A stretch of 14,118 nucleotides of DNA from Flavobacteriales bacterium (GTDB lineage Bacteria; Bacteroidota; Bacteroidia; NORP154): the NCBI GenBank assembly GCA_012965625.1, contig DTSC01000114.1, forward strand, positions 1-14,118. The letters are read 5' to 3'. Under the pieces are notes generated by a model, which was given only the letters and a program-made list of their open reading frames with translations, did no database searches and had not been told where the DNA came from. A program made the translations under genes and the position numbers. The stretch's first letter is position 1. Each line of letters starts with the position of its first letter. Positions 14,052 to 14,118 of the stretch are shown one piece after another.

Positions 14052-14118
14052 ATGATGCACATGGTTTTGGAACGATGGGCAAAACCGGGTATGGAACGGG
14101 AGAAGAACAGGGAGTTCA
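14052..14118. repeat. Terminal 67-bp copy of an alpha-oxoamine synthase fragment, probable chimeric contig end
   Basis: Every base from 14052 to the window end equals 11756-11822. The copy has no start, no frame continuity and no function here, and it interrupts ligA inside its BRCT domain. It is best treated as a misjoined end and trimmed at 14051. A true insertion into ligA is possible but unlikely, since the ligase is normally essential. Confidence 0.9.

Noticed and set aside
14052..14082. A TTG start giving LigA an N-terminus MPIVPKPCAS
   Set aside because: The same ten residues begin an antisense frame inside the synthase gene (to 11786), because both come from the duplicated 67 bp. It is not a LigA start.
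11756..14118. The 67-bp direct repeats as att sites or target duplications of a mobile element
   Set aside because: The intervening DNA holds only ordinary chromosomal genes (synthase end, dapA, DUF6913-like, ligA) and no integrase or transposase. One copy is in an intact gene and the other is at the sequence end.

Overview
The window looks like a fragment of an AT-rich genome from the phylum Bacteroidota. The evidence is a type IX secretion (T9SS) cargo with SprB-type repeats and a CHU_C-like sorting domain, a PorP/SprF protein, an OmpA/PD40 protein of PorE type, bacillithiol synthesis by BshC, an alpha-oxoamine synthase of the sphingolipid-type family, and a promoter with the Bacteroidota form TTTG-N19-TAnnTTTG. 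I cannot name a genus. The window seems to be a whole assembled contig: it opens inside one gene and closes in a chimeric end.

Positions 1-9329 (+ strand) hold a surface-protein secretion cassette of three genes. The first is a very large adhesin-like protein, open at its 5' end (beta-helix, SprB repeats, three 70-residue tandem repeats, T9SS type-B C-terminal domain). A PorP/SprF outer-membrane protein overlaps its 3' end by 22 bp. A 1276-residue periplasmic protein follows, with a PD40 beta-propeller, three copies of a ~240-residue two-part repeat, and a C-terminal OmpA peptidoglycan-binding domain. By analogy with SprB/SprF and PorP/PorE, the first gene is probably the cargo, the second its outer-membrane partner, and the third a cell-wall anchor for the assembly.

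Positions 9368-12357 hold two divergent housekeeping-type genes: bshC (-), for the last step of bacillithiol synthesis, and a PLP-dependent alpha-oxoamine synthase (+). They share a 134-bp intergenic region with a good Bacteroidota promoter for the synthase, a weaker one for bshC, and a 15-bp palindrome that overlaps the -33 element of the bshC promoter.

Positions 12367-14051 (- strand) hold the tail of ligA (BRCT domain), a small gene resembling DUF6913, and dapA, closely packed as an operon (11-bp gap, then 8-bp overlap). The last 67 bases of the window are an exact copy of an internal piece of the alpha-oxoamine synthase gene. They cut ligA off in mid-domain and are most simply read as an assembly or amplification chimera.

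I found no tRNA, rRNA, CRISPR array, insertion sequence or phage gene. No stretch above 300 bp is non-coding. The most distinctive biology is the repeat design of the OmpA/PD40 protein and its pairing with a long SprB-like cargo.
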